From Georgenia muralis (GTDB lineage: Bacteria; Actinomycetota; Actinomycetes; Actinomycetales; Actinomycetaceae), in assembly GCF_003814705.1 (NCBI RefSeq), contig NZ_RKRA01000001.1, forward strand, positions 3,602,776 to 3,666,775: 64,000 nt of DNA. Reading direction: 5' to 3'. This document shows positions 29,149 to 37,675 of this stretch, piece after piece. The first letter of the stretch is position 1. Every line of letters starts with the position of its first letter. Position numbers and translations under genes: made by a program. The notes beneath the pieces were generated by a model. The model was not told the DNA's origin. It was given only the letters and a program-made list of their open reading frames with translations, and ran no database searches.

Positions 29149-30462
29149 GTGAGCCCCGCCGTCGAGCCCTCCCCCGTCCGAACGCCCGACGCGCCCGCCG
29201 ACGCGGACGCGCCGGAAGGGGCGGACGTGCCCACCGACGCGGACGTGCCGGGCAGGACGACCGATTCCGCACCGCCGGCGGGGGGACCCGGCGGGACCGG
29301 CCGGCTCGGCGACCTCACCGTGACCACCCTGGTCCACCGCGGAGCGAGGGGCCCGGCGGCCTGGTGGGAGGCCGCCGTCGTCTACCAGGTGCCCGGGCGG
29401 CTCGACGTGGCCGGCGCCCGCACGCTCAGCGCCGAGATCTCCCACCTGGCCCGGCTCGGCGCGGACGTCCTGCAGGTGCGGGTGCCCGAGCTCGACCCGG
29501 CCGACCCGGCGGCCGCGCCGGTGGTCGGCGACCTCGTGCGCCGCACCCATCAGCGCGGGCTGCGGATGGTCGTGGGCCTGGCCGGTCACGACGCGCCGGC
29601 GGGCACCACGGACCCGGCCGCCTGGCACCTGGCCCGGTGCGCCGCGTGGCTGGACCGCGGGGTCGACGGCATCGACATGGTGGTCGCCCAGGCGTCGTCC
29701 CACGACGGCCCCCACCGGCACGAGGGGATCGACCTCGGGGCGCTGCACGCCCTGCTGGCCGAGCGCTCCGACGACGCCGTCCTCACCGGCGCGGCGAGCG
29801 CCACTGACGCGGGGTCCCTGCTGGCGCACCTGCAGGAGGACTGGCTCCACGTCACCCGCGACGACCGGCTCGCCGTCACCGACTGGTCGGCGGAGCCGCT
29901 CCGGTCCACGATCACCGACTCCTACGCCGTCCGCGACGTCATCGGCGTCCCGGCCGGCTGGACGACGACGGGCGTGGGGCCGGCGCGCGGCCGCCGGGTG
30001 TGGGCCCGGACCGACGAGGACACGAGGGAGCGCCGCCTGCGCGCCCTCACCCTCCTCACCCTGGCCCTGCCGGGGGTGGCGTACCTGCGTCAGGGCGACG
30101 CCACCGGCGTGACGGTGCGCGACGAGCACCCGGTCGAGTTCAGCACCGCCACCGTCGCCCGGGTCGCGCAGGAGCAGCGCGGCGAGCTGGGCAGCGCGTT
30201 CGAGAACTTCCGGCTCGCGCTCCGGCTGCGCCACGAGCTGCGGCTCGGCACCGGGCACCTGGCCTGGGTGGACGAGAAGGACGGGCGCGAGGCCCTGATC
30301 CTGGTCAACCGCTCGGTGCTCGTCGTGACCAACCTCGGGGAGGACGCCGTCCGCGTCCCAGCCGACCGCGAGCTCCTCCACGCCTCCAGCCCGCTGGGCC
30401 CACCGGTCGACGGCGACGTGGTCGTGCCGCGGGACACCACCGTGTGGTTCTCGCTGGCCTGA
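29149..30462 (+). CDS. GH13-like protein without catalytic residues (probable pseudoenzyme)
   Basis: A 437-residue paralogue of the alpha-glucosidase at 35799. AWWEAAVVYQVPGRLD parallels WWRQAVIYQVYPRSFAD, and LALPGVAYLRQGD parallels LGLPGSAYLYQGE. The C-termini match closely (LVVTNLGEDAVRVP versus LVLTNLGDADVALP, then DTTVW in both). The catalytic sites are gone: GVDGIDMVVAQ replaces GVDGFRVDVAH so the nucleophile Asp is lost, TGAAS stands where VAEAW carries the acid Glu, and no NHD motif remains. The N-terminal 50 residues are Pro/Asp-rich and disordered. The frame is intact, so it may be a binding or regulatory protein. GTG 29149 is chosen; ATG 29140 is possible. Confidence 0.75.
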   Translation: MSPAVEPSPVRTPDAPADADAPEGADVPTDADVPGRTTDSAPPAGGPGGTGRLGDLTVTTLVHRGARGPAAWWEAAVVYQVPGRLDVAGARTLSAEISHLARLGADVLQVRVPELDPADPAAAPVVGDLVRRTHQRGLRMVVGLAGHDAPAGTTDPAAWHLARCAAWLDRGVDGIDMVVAQASSHDGPHRHEGIDLGALHALLAERSDDAVLTGAASATDAGSLLAHLQEDWLHVTRDDRLAVTDWSAEPLRSTITDSYAVRDVIGVPAGWTTTGVGPARGRRVWARTDEDTRERRLRALTLLTLALPGVAYLRQGDATGVTVRDEHPVEFSTATVARVAQEQRGELGSAFENFRLALRLRHELRLGTGHLAWVDEKDGREALILVNRSVLVVTNLGEDAVRVPADRELLHASSPLGPPVDGDVVVPRDTTVWFSLA

Positions 30463-30513
30463 CGCGGCCGGCCTCCTCGGCCAGCCGCGCCGACGACGTC
30501 AGGAGCGGCGGCG

Positions 30514-31398
30514 TCAGCCCTTCACGGAGCCGGCGGTGAGACCGCCCACGATGTAGCGCTGCAGGAAGAGGAAGAGCAGCAGCACCGGGATCGCCGAGAT
30601 GACGGCGCCGGCGGCGAACTGTCCCCAGTTCGCCTCAAGGAGGGATGACACCCACCCGTAGAGACCGACCGCGAGCGTCCAGTTCTCCTCCGACTGCAGG
30701 ATGGTCCTCGCCAGGATGAAGTCCGAGAACGTGCTGATGAAGGACAGGAGCCCGACGACGGCGAGGATCGGTGCGACCAGGCGCAGGATGATCGTCCAGA
30801 AGATCACGGCGTGCGAGGCCCCGTCGATCTTGGCCGCCTCGTCGAGCTCCTTGGGGATGGTGTTGAAGAAGCCGTACATGAGGAACGTGTTCACCCCGAG
30901 CGCCCCACCCAGGTAGACGGCGATCAGCCCGAGCTTGCTGTTCAGCCCGAGCACCGGCACTACGTTGCCCAGGCCCAGGAGCAGCAGGAAGATCGCGACG
31001 AAGGCGAGGAGCTGGGGAAACATCTGGATGACGAGGAGTGCCATCAGGCCGAGCCGTCTGCCGGTGAACCGGAAGCGCGAGAAGGCGTAGGCGGCGGCTG
31101 CCCCCATGAGCACCGTCCCCACGGCTGTGACGACTCCAATGAAGAGGGTGTTGCCCGCCCACGTCCAGAAGAACGTCCGGTTGAGGTCGGCAAAGTTCTC
31201 GCCGCTGAAGTTCTCGAAGAGGGCGTTCGAGCCGGTGAGAGTGCCGCCGGGGTTCAGGGCCGCGGAGATGATGTAGACGATGGGGAACGCCGCGTACACG
31301 ACGGCGAGCACGCCGACGACGTGGCGGAACCCGACGTCGAGGAACCAGCGCTTGCGGCTGGTGCGGTTCACGGAGGGCGCTGCGGTGGTCGTGACCAT
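30514..31398 (-). CDS. malG: Maltodextrin ABC transporter permease MalG
   Basis: A 294-residue inner-membrane permease with six helices and the EAA loop KELDEAAKIDGASHAVIFW, which docks on the ATPase. It ends GGLTAGSVKG as MalG proteins do. It starts one base after the malF stop. The first 20 residues are cytoplasmic and basic. No ATPase gene is in the operon, so a shared MsiK-type ATPase elsewhere probably energises it, as is common in Actinobacteria (inference). Confidence 0.93.
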   Translation of the reverse strand: MVTTTAAPSVNRTSRKRWFLDVGFRHVVGVLAVVYAAFPIVYIISAALNPGGTLTGSNALFENFSGENFADLNRTFFWTWAGNTLFIGVVTAVGTVLMGAAAAYAFSRFRFTGRRLGLMALLVIQMFPQLLAFVAIFLLLLGLGNVVPVLGLNSKLGLIAVYLGGALGVNTFLMYGFFNTIPKELDEAAKIDGASHAVIFWTIILRLVAPILAVVGLLSFISTFSDFILARTILQSEENWTLAVGLYGWVSSLLEANWGQFAAGAVISAIPVLLLFLFLQRYIVGGLTAGSVKG

Positions 31399-31399
31399 G

Positions 31400-33010
31400 T
31401 CAGTTGATCTCCTCGAGCGAGCGGGTCTTCCGGAAGCTGATCACCGAGATCGTCGCGACGATGATGAAGATGACGATCGAGAGCGCACTCGCGAGGCCGT
31501 AGTTCTTGGCCGCGGTGCCGTCCAGGCCGGAGATGGAATACACCATCGAGATCAGGATGTCCGTATGACCGATCGGCACGGAGGCGTCCTCCATCCGGGG
31601 GCCGCCCCCGGTGAGCATGTAGATGAGGTTGAAGTTGTTGAAGTTGAACGCGAAGGACGAGATGAGGAGCGGCGCTGTCGACACCATGAGTAACGGCATG
31701 GTCACCGACCACCAGGTTCGGACGCGGCCGGCCCCGTCGATGGTGGCGGCCTCCATGACGTCCTTGGGGATGGACTGCAGGGCACCGGTGGCGATGAGGA
31801 ACATGTAGGGGAAGCCGAGCCAGAGGTTCACCCCGAGCACGGAAAGCTTGGCGAGCCACTCGTCCGTCAGCCACGGGATCTCCGCTCCGCCCAGCAGCAC
31901 CTGGTTGACGAAGCCGAACCGCCGGTTCAGCAGACCCGACCACAGCAGCGCCGAGAGGAATCCGGGGAAGGCGTACGGAAGGATCAAGAGCGTCCGGTAG
32001 ATCTTGCGCCCCTTCACCCGCTCGTCGTTGAAGACCATCGCCAGGAACAGGCCCAAGAAGAACGTCGTCGCCACCGAGAGGAAGGCGAAGGCAATCGTCC
32101 AGACGAGCACCTTGAGGAACGGGGTGGAGTACCGGGCGTCGCCGAAAGCCGTGGCGAAGTTCTCGAAGCCGACGTTGACACGCCAGCCCACCGGGAGCGT
32201 CTGCCCGTCGGCGGAGACGAACTGGCCGTTGTCGTCGGGCTCGTAGACCGTCCCGGTCTGGGTGTCCGTCATCGTGCCGGCGGCCTCGTCGTACGCCAGC
32301 GTGGAGATGTAGACATAGCCGTTGCGGGCGTCCGTAGTCCTGATCGACCCGTCCTCCGGGTCGTCCGAGACCGGCACACGCAGCGCGGTGATCTCCGCCT
32401 GGCGCGCGAGGATGTCCTGGCGGGACAGGGTGTCGTAGCCGGGAACCTCCGTGACGGCACCGTCGGCGACGGTGGCGTCCTCCACCGTCTCCAGCGGCGT
32501 CTCCGCACGGCCCACGCGTACGTCGCCGTTCGCGTTGACGATGCCGAACGCGAGCTCGTCACCGTCACCGAGGACCACGAGGGGGTAGGCGGCCGAGCCC
32601 TCGACACGGCGCTCGTTCTGCACCAGAAGGGCCTCCACGGCGTCGGCCTTGGTCGAGTTGTGCCCGTCGCCGTAGTTGGTGAACGCCACCCAGCCGGTGT
32701 AGCCGATGACGAACACCTGGTAGACGAGGAGGAACGCGAGGCCCGGCAGGAGGTACTTCATCGGGAGCATGCGCCGCGAGAAGTAGACGACGTTCGCGGC
32801 CACCAGCAGCGCCACCATCACGGCGAGGATCCCGTAGGACTCCTCGGCCCAGGCGGCAAGGATGACGTAGACGCCGAGTGCGTTGACGGCGGCCATGACG
32901 ATCAGCTTGGCGACGAACCCGCCGCTGAAGGTGTTGGCGTGGGATTCGCTCGGCCTCGGACGAACGCGACGCCTGCGCGTCGTGCTCCCCGCTGCGGGCT
33001 GGACACTCAT
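31400..33010 (-). CDS. malF: Maltodextrin ABC transporter permease MalF
   Basis: A 536-residue permease. After three N-terminal helices comes a large outside domain (about residues 125-270), as in enterobacterial MalF, followed by six helices and the EAA loop KDVMEAATIDGAGRVRTWW. The outside domain (P2-like) should contact the binding protein. Together with MalE and MalG it forms the importer for maltose or maltodextrins. A 167-bp gap with a strong hairpin separates it from malE, whereas malG follows immediately. Confidence 0.92.
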   Translation of the reverse strand: MSVQPAAGSTTRRRRVRPRPSESHANTFSGGFVAKLIVMAAVNALGVYVILAAWAEESYGILAVMVALLVAANVVYFSRRMLPMKYLLPGLAFLLVYQVFVIGYTGWVAFTNYGDGHNSTKADAVEALLVQNERRVEGSAAYPLVVLGDGDELAFGIVNANGDVRVGRAETPLETVEDATVADGAVTEVPGYDTLSRQDILARQAEITALRVPVSDDPEDGSIRTTDARNGYVYISTLAYDEAAGTMTDTQTGTVYEPDDNGQFVSADGQTLPVGWRVNVGFENFATAFGDARYSTPFLKVLVWTIAFAFLSVATTFFLGLFLAMVFNDERVKGRKIYRTLLILPYAFPGFLSALLWSGLLNRRFGFVNQVLLGGAEIPWLTDEWLAKLSVLGVNLWLGFPYMFLIATGALQSIPKDVMEAATIDGAGRVRTWWSVTMPLLMVSTAPLLISSFAFNFNNFNLIYMLTGGGPRMEDASVPIGHTDILISMVYSISGLDGTAAKNYGLASALSIVIFIIVATISVISFRKTRSLEEIN

Positions 33011-33122
33011 CTATGACCCTCCGTGGACCGGCCGGTGGCCCGGCACGTCGTCGTGCGACTGCACCTTTCGCCCGCGGCGGTCGCCACCGGGCAGCGGGTC
33101 GGCGTCGTGCCGCCCGCGAGAT

Positions 33123-33156
33123 CGGGCGCGCAGCCGGAGGTCCGGCTGCGCGCCCG
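33123..33156 (-). promoter_or_regulatory. Intercistronic 16-bp hairpin between malE and malF
   Basis: CGGGCGCGCAGCCGGA (33123-33138) and its exact complement (33141-33156) are separated by only GG. It lies 22 bp after the malE stop. It may end part of the transcripts or protect the 3' end of malE mRNA so that the binding protein is made in excess over the permeases. Confidence 0.75.
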
Positions 33157-33177
33157 TCGAGGCCGAGGCCTCGTGCG

Positions 33178-34443
33178 TCAGGCCGCGGCGTCCAGCGCGC
33201 CCTGGATGTCGGAGACCATCTTCTCCCACGCGGCCACCGGCTCGAGGGAGCCGTTGACGATCCCCGCCTCGGTGACACCCCAGAAGGCCCACACGGAACC
33301 CATCTCGGGGATCGACGGCATCGGCACCGCGTCGGCGCCGACGGTCCGGAAACCGTCCGTGACCGGGTCCGCGGCCGCGGTGTCAGCAGCGGCGGTCAAG
33401 GCCGGCGGTCGGTCGCCCGCCTCGTACAGCGCGAGCTGGGCGTCCTCGGTGGCCATGTAGTTGACGAGGAAGTCGTTGGCCAGGATCGCGTTCTCGCTCT
33501 GCGCGTTGACGTAGAAGCCCTGGACGCCCGCGAACGGCTGTGCCGGCTCCCCGCCCGCGCTCGGGATCGGGTCGACGGCGAGGTCGAGGCCCTCGAAGCT
33601 GGCGATCATCCAGGGCCCGCCGATGATGAAGGGCGACTGCCCGTTGGCGAAGGCTTCCACGGCGATGTCGTAGGTGACGGCCGTGTCAAGGTTCCCCGCC
33701 GCACCCTGCTCGGCGAGCCAGGTCGCGAAGGCGTTGCCGGCCTCACCGCCGAGGGCGAGCTCGGGGCTGTAGGAGCCGTCCTCGTTCTGCACGAACACAG
33801 GGGCACCGAAGGACGTCTGCATCGGGTACATCGTGTAGGGGTCACCCTCCTCGCCCATCTGGATGAGGATCGGGTACTCGGTGCCGGCTGCCTCGCCTGC
33901 CGCGATCGCGTCGTCCCACGTGGCCGGCGCCTCGGGAGCGAGGGCGGTGTTACGGATCAGACCGATGTTCTCCACCGCGTAGGGCAGGCCGTAGACCTGG
34001 CCGTCCTGCGTGAAGGCCTCGACCGCGACGGTCTCGAACTCGGCGGCCTTGTCACCGAGCTCGATCGGGGCGACGACACCGTTGGCTGTGAGCTCACCGA
34101 GCCAGTCGTGGGCGCCGACGGTGATGTCCGGGCCCTCACCGGTGGGGACCTGGGCGTTGAAGTCCGCCCGGATGTCCTCGAAGTTCTTGAGCACCGTCTC
34201 GACGGCGGTCCCGGTCTCCTCCTCGAACGCCGCAGCGGCGGTCTCGACGGCAGCCTGCCGGGTCTCGTCGACCCAGACGGTGAGAGTTCCGCCGTCGCCG
34301 GCCGCCTCGGTACCGGCCTCGGTGGTCTCCTCGGCCGCCGGGGCTGCGGTGGTCTCGTCGTCGGTGGCGTCGCCGCCCCCGCCGCACGCGGCAAGCGCCA
34401 TGGTCATGCCGACCGCGGCCGCAAGGGTGATGCTCCGTCGCAT
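33178..34443 (-). CDS. malE: Maltodextrin-binding lipoprotein
   Basis: A 421-residue solute-binding lipoprotein. The signal peptide MRRSITLAAAVGMTMALAAC ends in the lipobox LAAC, so it is anchored outside the membrane. An acidic Thr/Ala-rich linker follows, then a type I binding fold with GTLTVWVDETR, GEGPDITVGAHDWLGEL, YGLPYAVENIGLIRN and GGPWMIASFEG, all typical of MalE. The start is the second ATG (34443): GGAG at 34453-34450 is six nt before it but adjacent to the first ATG at 34449. It is the first gene of malEFG and is controlled by the operators at 34551 and perhaps 34597. Confidence 0.93.
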   Translation of the reverse strand: MRRSITLAAAVGMTMALAACGGGGDATDDETTAAPAAEETTEAGTEAAGDGGTLTVWVDETRQAAVETAAAAFEEETGTAVETVLKNFEDIRADFNAQVPTGEGPDITVGAHDWLGELTANGVVAPIELGDKAAEFETVAVEAFTQDGQVYGLPYAVENIGLIRNTALAPEAPATWDDAIAAGEAAGTEYPILIQMGEEGDPYTMYPMQTSFGAPVFVQNEDGSYSPELALGGEAGNAFATWLAEQGAAGNLDTAVTYDIAVEAFANGQSPFIIGGPWMIASFEGLDLAVDPIPSAGGEPAQPFAGVQGFYVNAQSENAILANDFLVNYMATEDAQLALYEAGDRPPALTAAADTAAADPVTDGFRTVGADAVPMPSIPEMGSVWAFWGVTEAGIVNGSLEPVAAWEKMVSDIQGALDAAA

Positions 34444-34527
34444 CGTCATCTCCTGTAACAGTTGTTGGATGGGTTTCTCTGCCGGTCTCCCTGTGGTGCC
34501 AGCACCTCGGGGAACCCGATGTGCAAG

Positions 34528-34568
34528 AGAGTAGGCATGTCGGTAGCCAGACTGCAACAACTTGCAGT
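34528..34568 (-). promoter_or_regulatory. malE promoter overlapped by a LacI-type operator
   Basis: On the minus strand -35 TTGCAG (34557-34552) and -10 TACTCT (34533-34528) are 18 bp apart. The operator ACTGCAA-CAAC-TTGCAGT (34551-34568) is a perfect dyad with 7-bp arms covering the -35, so the divergently encoded LacI-family regulator would block RNA polymerase. Confidence 0.75.
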
Positions 34569-34596
34569 AACTTTCAGGCAACAGTTTCATGACAGC

Positions 34597-34612
34597 CGTG
34601 CAGGGTTGCACG
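34597..34612 (+). promoter_or_regulatory. Second LacI-type dyad before the regulator gene
   Basis: CGTGCA-GGGT-TGCACG is a perfect 6-bp inverted repeat with the same TGCA core and 4-bp spacer as the 34551 operator. It is 22 bp upstream of the regulator's ATG and may allow autoregulation or looping; centres are 45 bp apart. Confidence 0.6.
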
Positions 34613-34634
34613 CAGGATGCAGGAGTGAGTGGCC

Positions 34635-35666
34635 ATGCAAGCGCGCACCAGGCTTACCGACGTCGCCGAGCAGGCCGGCGTCAGCACGGCGACCGTCTCT
34701 CGGGTCCTCAACGGCAAACCCGGTGTGGCCGGAGAGACGCGCCGGGCGGTCCTCGCCGCGCTCGACATGCTCGGTTACGAACGGCCCGAGAAGCTGCGAT
34801 CGCGGTCCAACGGGCTCGTCGGCCTGGTGGTGCCCGAGCTGAGCAACCCCGTCTTCCCCGCGTTCGCGCAGTCCATCGAGACCATGCTCGCCACCACGGG
34901 CTACACGCCCCTGCTGTGCACCCAGTCCCCCGGCGGCATCACGGAGGACCAGTACGTCGACATGCTCCTCGAGCACGAGGTCGACGGCATCATCTTCGTC
35001 TCGGGCCTGCACGCCGACACCCACGCCGACCCCGCCCGGTACCAGCGGCTGCAGGAGCGCGGCGTCCCGATCGCCCTCATCAACGGCCACAACCCCGAGA
35101 TCGACGCCCCGGCCTTCTCCACCGACGACCGCGGCAGCATGGACCTGGCCGTGCGCCACCTCGTCTCCCAGGGCCACCGCACGATCGGGCTGGCCATCGG
35201 CCCGGACCGGTTCGTCCCGGCCCGCCGCAAGCGCGACGGCTTCGTCGAGGCCATGCGCAACTACCTCGACGTGTCCGACCCGGCGATCGTCAGCACGCTG
35301 TTCACCGTCGAGGGGGGCCTGAGCGCCGGCACCTCGCTCATCGATCTCGGGTGCACCGCGATCATCTGCGGGTCCGACCTCATGGCGCTCGGCGTCGTGC
35401 GGGCCACCCGCGCCCGGGGCCTGCGGGTTCCCGAGGACCTCTCCGTCGTGGGGTACGACGACTCGGCGCTGATCCCGTTCACGGACCCGCCGCTGACGAC
35501 CATCCGCCAGCCCGTCGAGGCCATGTGCCAGGCCGCCGTCACGACGCTCGTCGCCGAGATCGGTGGCTCGAGGGTCCCCCGCACGGAGCTGGTGTTCGTA
35601 CCCGAGCTCATCGTCCGCGGCTCGACCGCCGCCGCGCCGGGCAACGCCGTAGGGCTGGCGATCTAG
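34635..35666 (+). CDS. malR: LacI-family regulator of the maltodextrin genes
   Basis: A 343-residue repressor. The N-terminal helix-turn-helix RLTDVAEQAGVSTATVSRVLNG and hinge (RPEKLRSRSNG) are followed by a periplasmic-binding-like sensor domain (VGLVVPELSNPVFPAF, VGYDDSALIPFTDPPLTTIR). It lies between malEFG and the alpha-glucosidase, so maltose or a derivative is the likely inducer. ATG 34635 is favoured by AGGAG nine nt upstream; the GTG at 34629 is too close to it. Confidence 0.9.
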   Translation: MQARTRLTDVAEQAGVSTATVSRVLNGKPGVAGETRRAVLAALDMLGYERPEKLRSRSNGLVGLVVPELSNPVFPAFAQSIETMLATTGYTPLLCTQSPGGITEDQYVDMLLEHEVDGIIFVSGLHADTHADPARYQRLQERGVPIALINGHNPEIDAPAFSTDDRGSMDLAVRHLVSQGHRTIGLAIGPDRFVPARRKRDGFVEAMRNYLDVSDPAIVSTLFTVEGGLSAGTSLIDLGCTAIICGSDLMALGVVRATRARGLRVPEDLSVVGYDDSALIPFTDPPLTTIRQPVEAMCQAAVTTLVAEIGGSRVPRTELVFVPELIVRGSTAAAPGNAVGLAI

Positions 35667-35740
35667 GTCGTCGTGACGCCTGCCCGGCTGGCCTCCGCGC
35701 GCCGACGGCGTCAGGATGGTCGGTCGGCGACGCCCCGTCG

Positions 35741-35780
35741 CACCCCAGCACCCCAGCACCCCAGCACCCCAGCACCCCAG
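35741..35780 (+). repeat. Five perfect copies of an 8-bp repeat
   Basis: CACCCCAG is repeated five times without change, followed by a sixth partial copy. It lies 75 bp after the regulator's stop codon and 10 bp before the ribosome site of the alpha-glucosidase. Such a tract is prone to slippage and could vary the distance or structure of the leader. Confidence 0.9.
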
Positions 35781-35798
35781 CACCGACCCAGGAGATCG

Positions 35799-37586
35799 AT
35801 GTCCACCCTCACCCGTGCCGACCTGACCGTCCACACCCCCGCCCAGGGGCGCGCCCCCTGGTGGCGCCAGGCGGTCATCTACCAGGTCTACCCCCGCTCC
35901 TTCGCCGACGGCGACGGTGACGGCATCGGCGACCTGCCCGGGATCACCGCACGGCTGGACCACCTGGCCGCGCTGGGCGTGGACGCCGTGTGGCTTTCGC
36001 CCTTCTACCGCTCCCCGCAGGCCGACGCGGGCTACGACGTCGCCGACTACCGCGCCGTCGACCCGCTGTTCGGCACCCTCGCCGACGCCGACGCCCTCCT
36101 CGCCCGCGCGCGCGAGCTCGGCCTGCGCGTCATCGTCGACCTCGTGCCGAACCACACCTCGGACGAGCACGAGTGGTTCGCCGCGGCCCTCGCCGCCGGC
36201 CCCGGCAGCCCCGAGCGGGCCCGCTACATCTTCCGCGAGGGCGGCGGGGAGACCGGTGAGGAGCCCCCGAACAACTGGGAGTCCGTCTTCGGCGGCCCCG
36301 CATGGACCCGGGTGCGCGACCGCGCCGACGCCCCGGGCAGCCCGTGGGCCGAGGACGGGCAGTGGTACCTCCACCTGTTCGACTCCAAGCAGCCCGACCT
36401 GGACTGGGGCAACCCCGAGGTCCGGGCCGAGCTCGAGGACGTCCTGCGCTTCTGGCTCGACCGCGGCGTCGACGGGTTCCGCGTTGACGTCGCGCACGGC
36501 CTGGTCAAGGCCCCCGGCCTGCCCGACTGGGCGGGGCACGTGAGCATGGTCGAGGGCGCCGAGGACGCGGACGACACCGACCCCGAGTCCCCCGCGCTCC
36601 GCTCCCCCGAGGGTCACCACGCGCACCCGCCGATGTTCGACCAGGAGGGTGTGCACGAGATCTACCGCGACTGGCACCGGGTCCTCGCCGAGTACCCGGG
36701 CGACCGGGTGCTCGTGGCGGAGGCGTGGGTGGACCCCATCGAACGCCTCGCGCGGTACGTCCGCGCCGACGAGATGCACCAGGCCTTCAACTTCGCCTTC
36801 CTCGTCTCCCCCTGGCACGCCCCCGAGCTGCGGGACGTCATCGCCCGGTCCTACCGGGCCAACGACGCCGTCGGGGCGCCGACGACCTGGGTGCTGTCGA
36901 ACCACGACGTCGTCCGGCACGCCTCCCGGCTGGGCCTGGCCCGCACCGGCAAGGGCCCCAACGGCATCGGCGCCACGGACCCGCAGCCGGACGCCGAGCT
37001 CGGACTTCGCCGGGCCCGCGCCGCCACGCTGCTCATGCTGGGGCTCCCGGGCTCGGCGTACCTCTACCAGGGCGAGGAGCTCGGACTGCCCGAGCACACC
37101 GAGCTGCCGGACGAGGCGCGCCAGGACCCGGCGTTCTTCCGCACCGGCGGGGTCGAGCGCGGCCGCGACGGGTGCCGGGTGCCGCTGCCCTGGGAGCAGG
37201 ACGCGCCCGGGTTCGGCTTCTCCCCCACCGGCCGCACCTGGCTGCCGCAGCCCCCCGAGTGGGCCGACCTCGCAGCCGACGCGCAGACCGGGCGGCCCGG
37301 CTCGACCCTCGAGCTCTACCGCGAGGCGCTGCGCCTGCGGGCAGGGCTGGGGCTCGGTCTGGGGTCGATGTCGTGGAGCGCGGAGCACGCGACGAGCCCC
37401 GACGTCGTCGCGTTCGTCACCACCGGTGCGGCCGAGGTCCTCGTCCTGACGAACCTCGGCGACGCCGACGTCGCCCTGCCGGGCGGGTGGAGCGCGCTCG
37501 TGGCCAGCGGTCCGCTGGGTTCGGGCACCGACGGCGACGCGGTCACCGTGCCGGTCGACACCACGGTCTGGGCGCGGCGCATTTGA
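35799..37586 (+). CDS. aglA: Alpha-glucosidase, glycoside hydrolase family 13
   Basis: A 595-residue cytoplasmic enzyme that splits glucose from imported maltodextrins. All GH13 motifs are present: region I VDLVPNHTSDEHEWF, region II GVDGFRVDVAHGL with the nucleophile Asp, region III VLVAEAWV with the acid Glu, and region IV VLSNHDVVRH. AGGAGA lies just before ATG 35799. It follows malR on the same strand and divides transport and breakdown genes on both sides of the regulator. The catalytically dead paralogue is at 29149. Confidence 0.93.
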   Translation: MSTLTRADLTVHTPAQGRAPWWRQAVIYQVYPRSFADGDGDGIGDLPGITARLDHLAALGVDAVWLSPFYRSPQADAGYDVADYRAVDPLFGTLADADALLARARELGLRVIVDLVPNHTSDEHEWFAAALAAGPGSPERARYIFREGGGETGEEPPNNWESVFGGPAWTRVRDRADAPGSPWAEDGQWYLHLFDSKQPDLDWGNPEVRAELEDVLRFWLDRGVDGFRVDVAHGLVKAPGLPDWAGHVSMVEGAEDADDTDPESPALRSPEGHHAHPPMFDQEGVHEIYRDWHRVLAEYPGDRVLVAEAWVDPIERLARYVRADEMHQAFNFAFLVSPWHAPELRDVIARSYRANDAVGAPTTWVLSNHDVVRHASRLGLARTGKGPNGIGATDPQPDAELGLRRARAATLLMLGLPGSAYLYQGEELGLPEHTELPDEARQDPAFFRTGGVERGRDGCRVPLPWEQDAPGFGFSPTGRTWLPQPPEWADLAADAQTGRPGSTLELYREALRLRAGLGLGLGSMSWSAEHATSPDVVAFVTTGAAEVLVLTNLGDADVALPGGWSALVASGPLGSGTDGDAVTVPVDTTVWARRI

Positions 37587-37597
37587 CCTGACGCTGA

Positions 37598-37635
37598 CGT
37601 GGTCCCGCCCGGCCTCGGCGCCGCGCGGGACCACG
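37598..37635. terminator. Hairpin between convergent aglA and dusB
   Basis: CGTGGTCCCGC (37598-37608) pairs exactly with 37625-37635 across a 16-nt loop that can itself fold. It could stop transcripts from both sides. Confidence 0.65.
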
Positions 37636-37675
37636 CACGCGCGGCCGGCCCGCCGTCGCCGGCCCGGCCGGCCGC

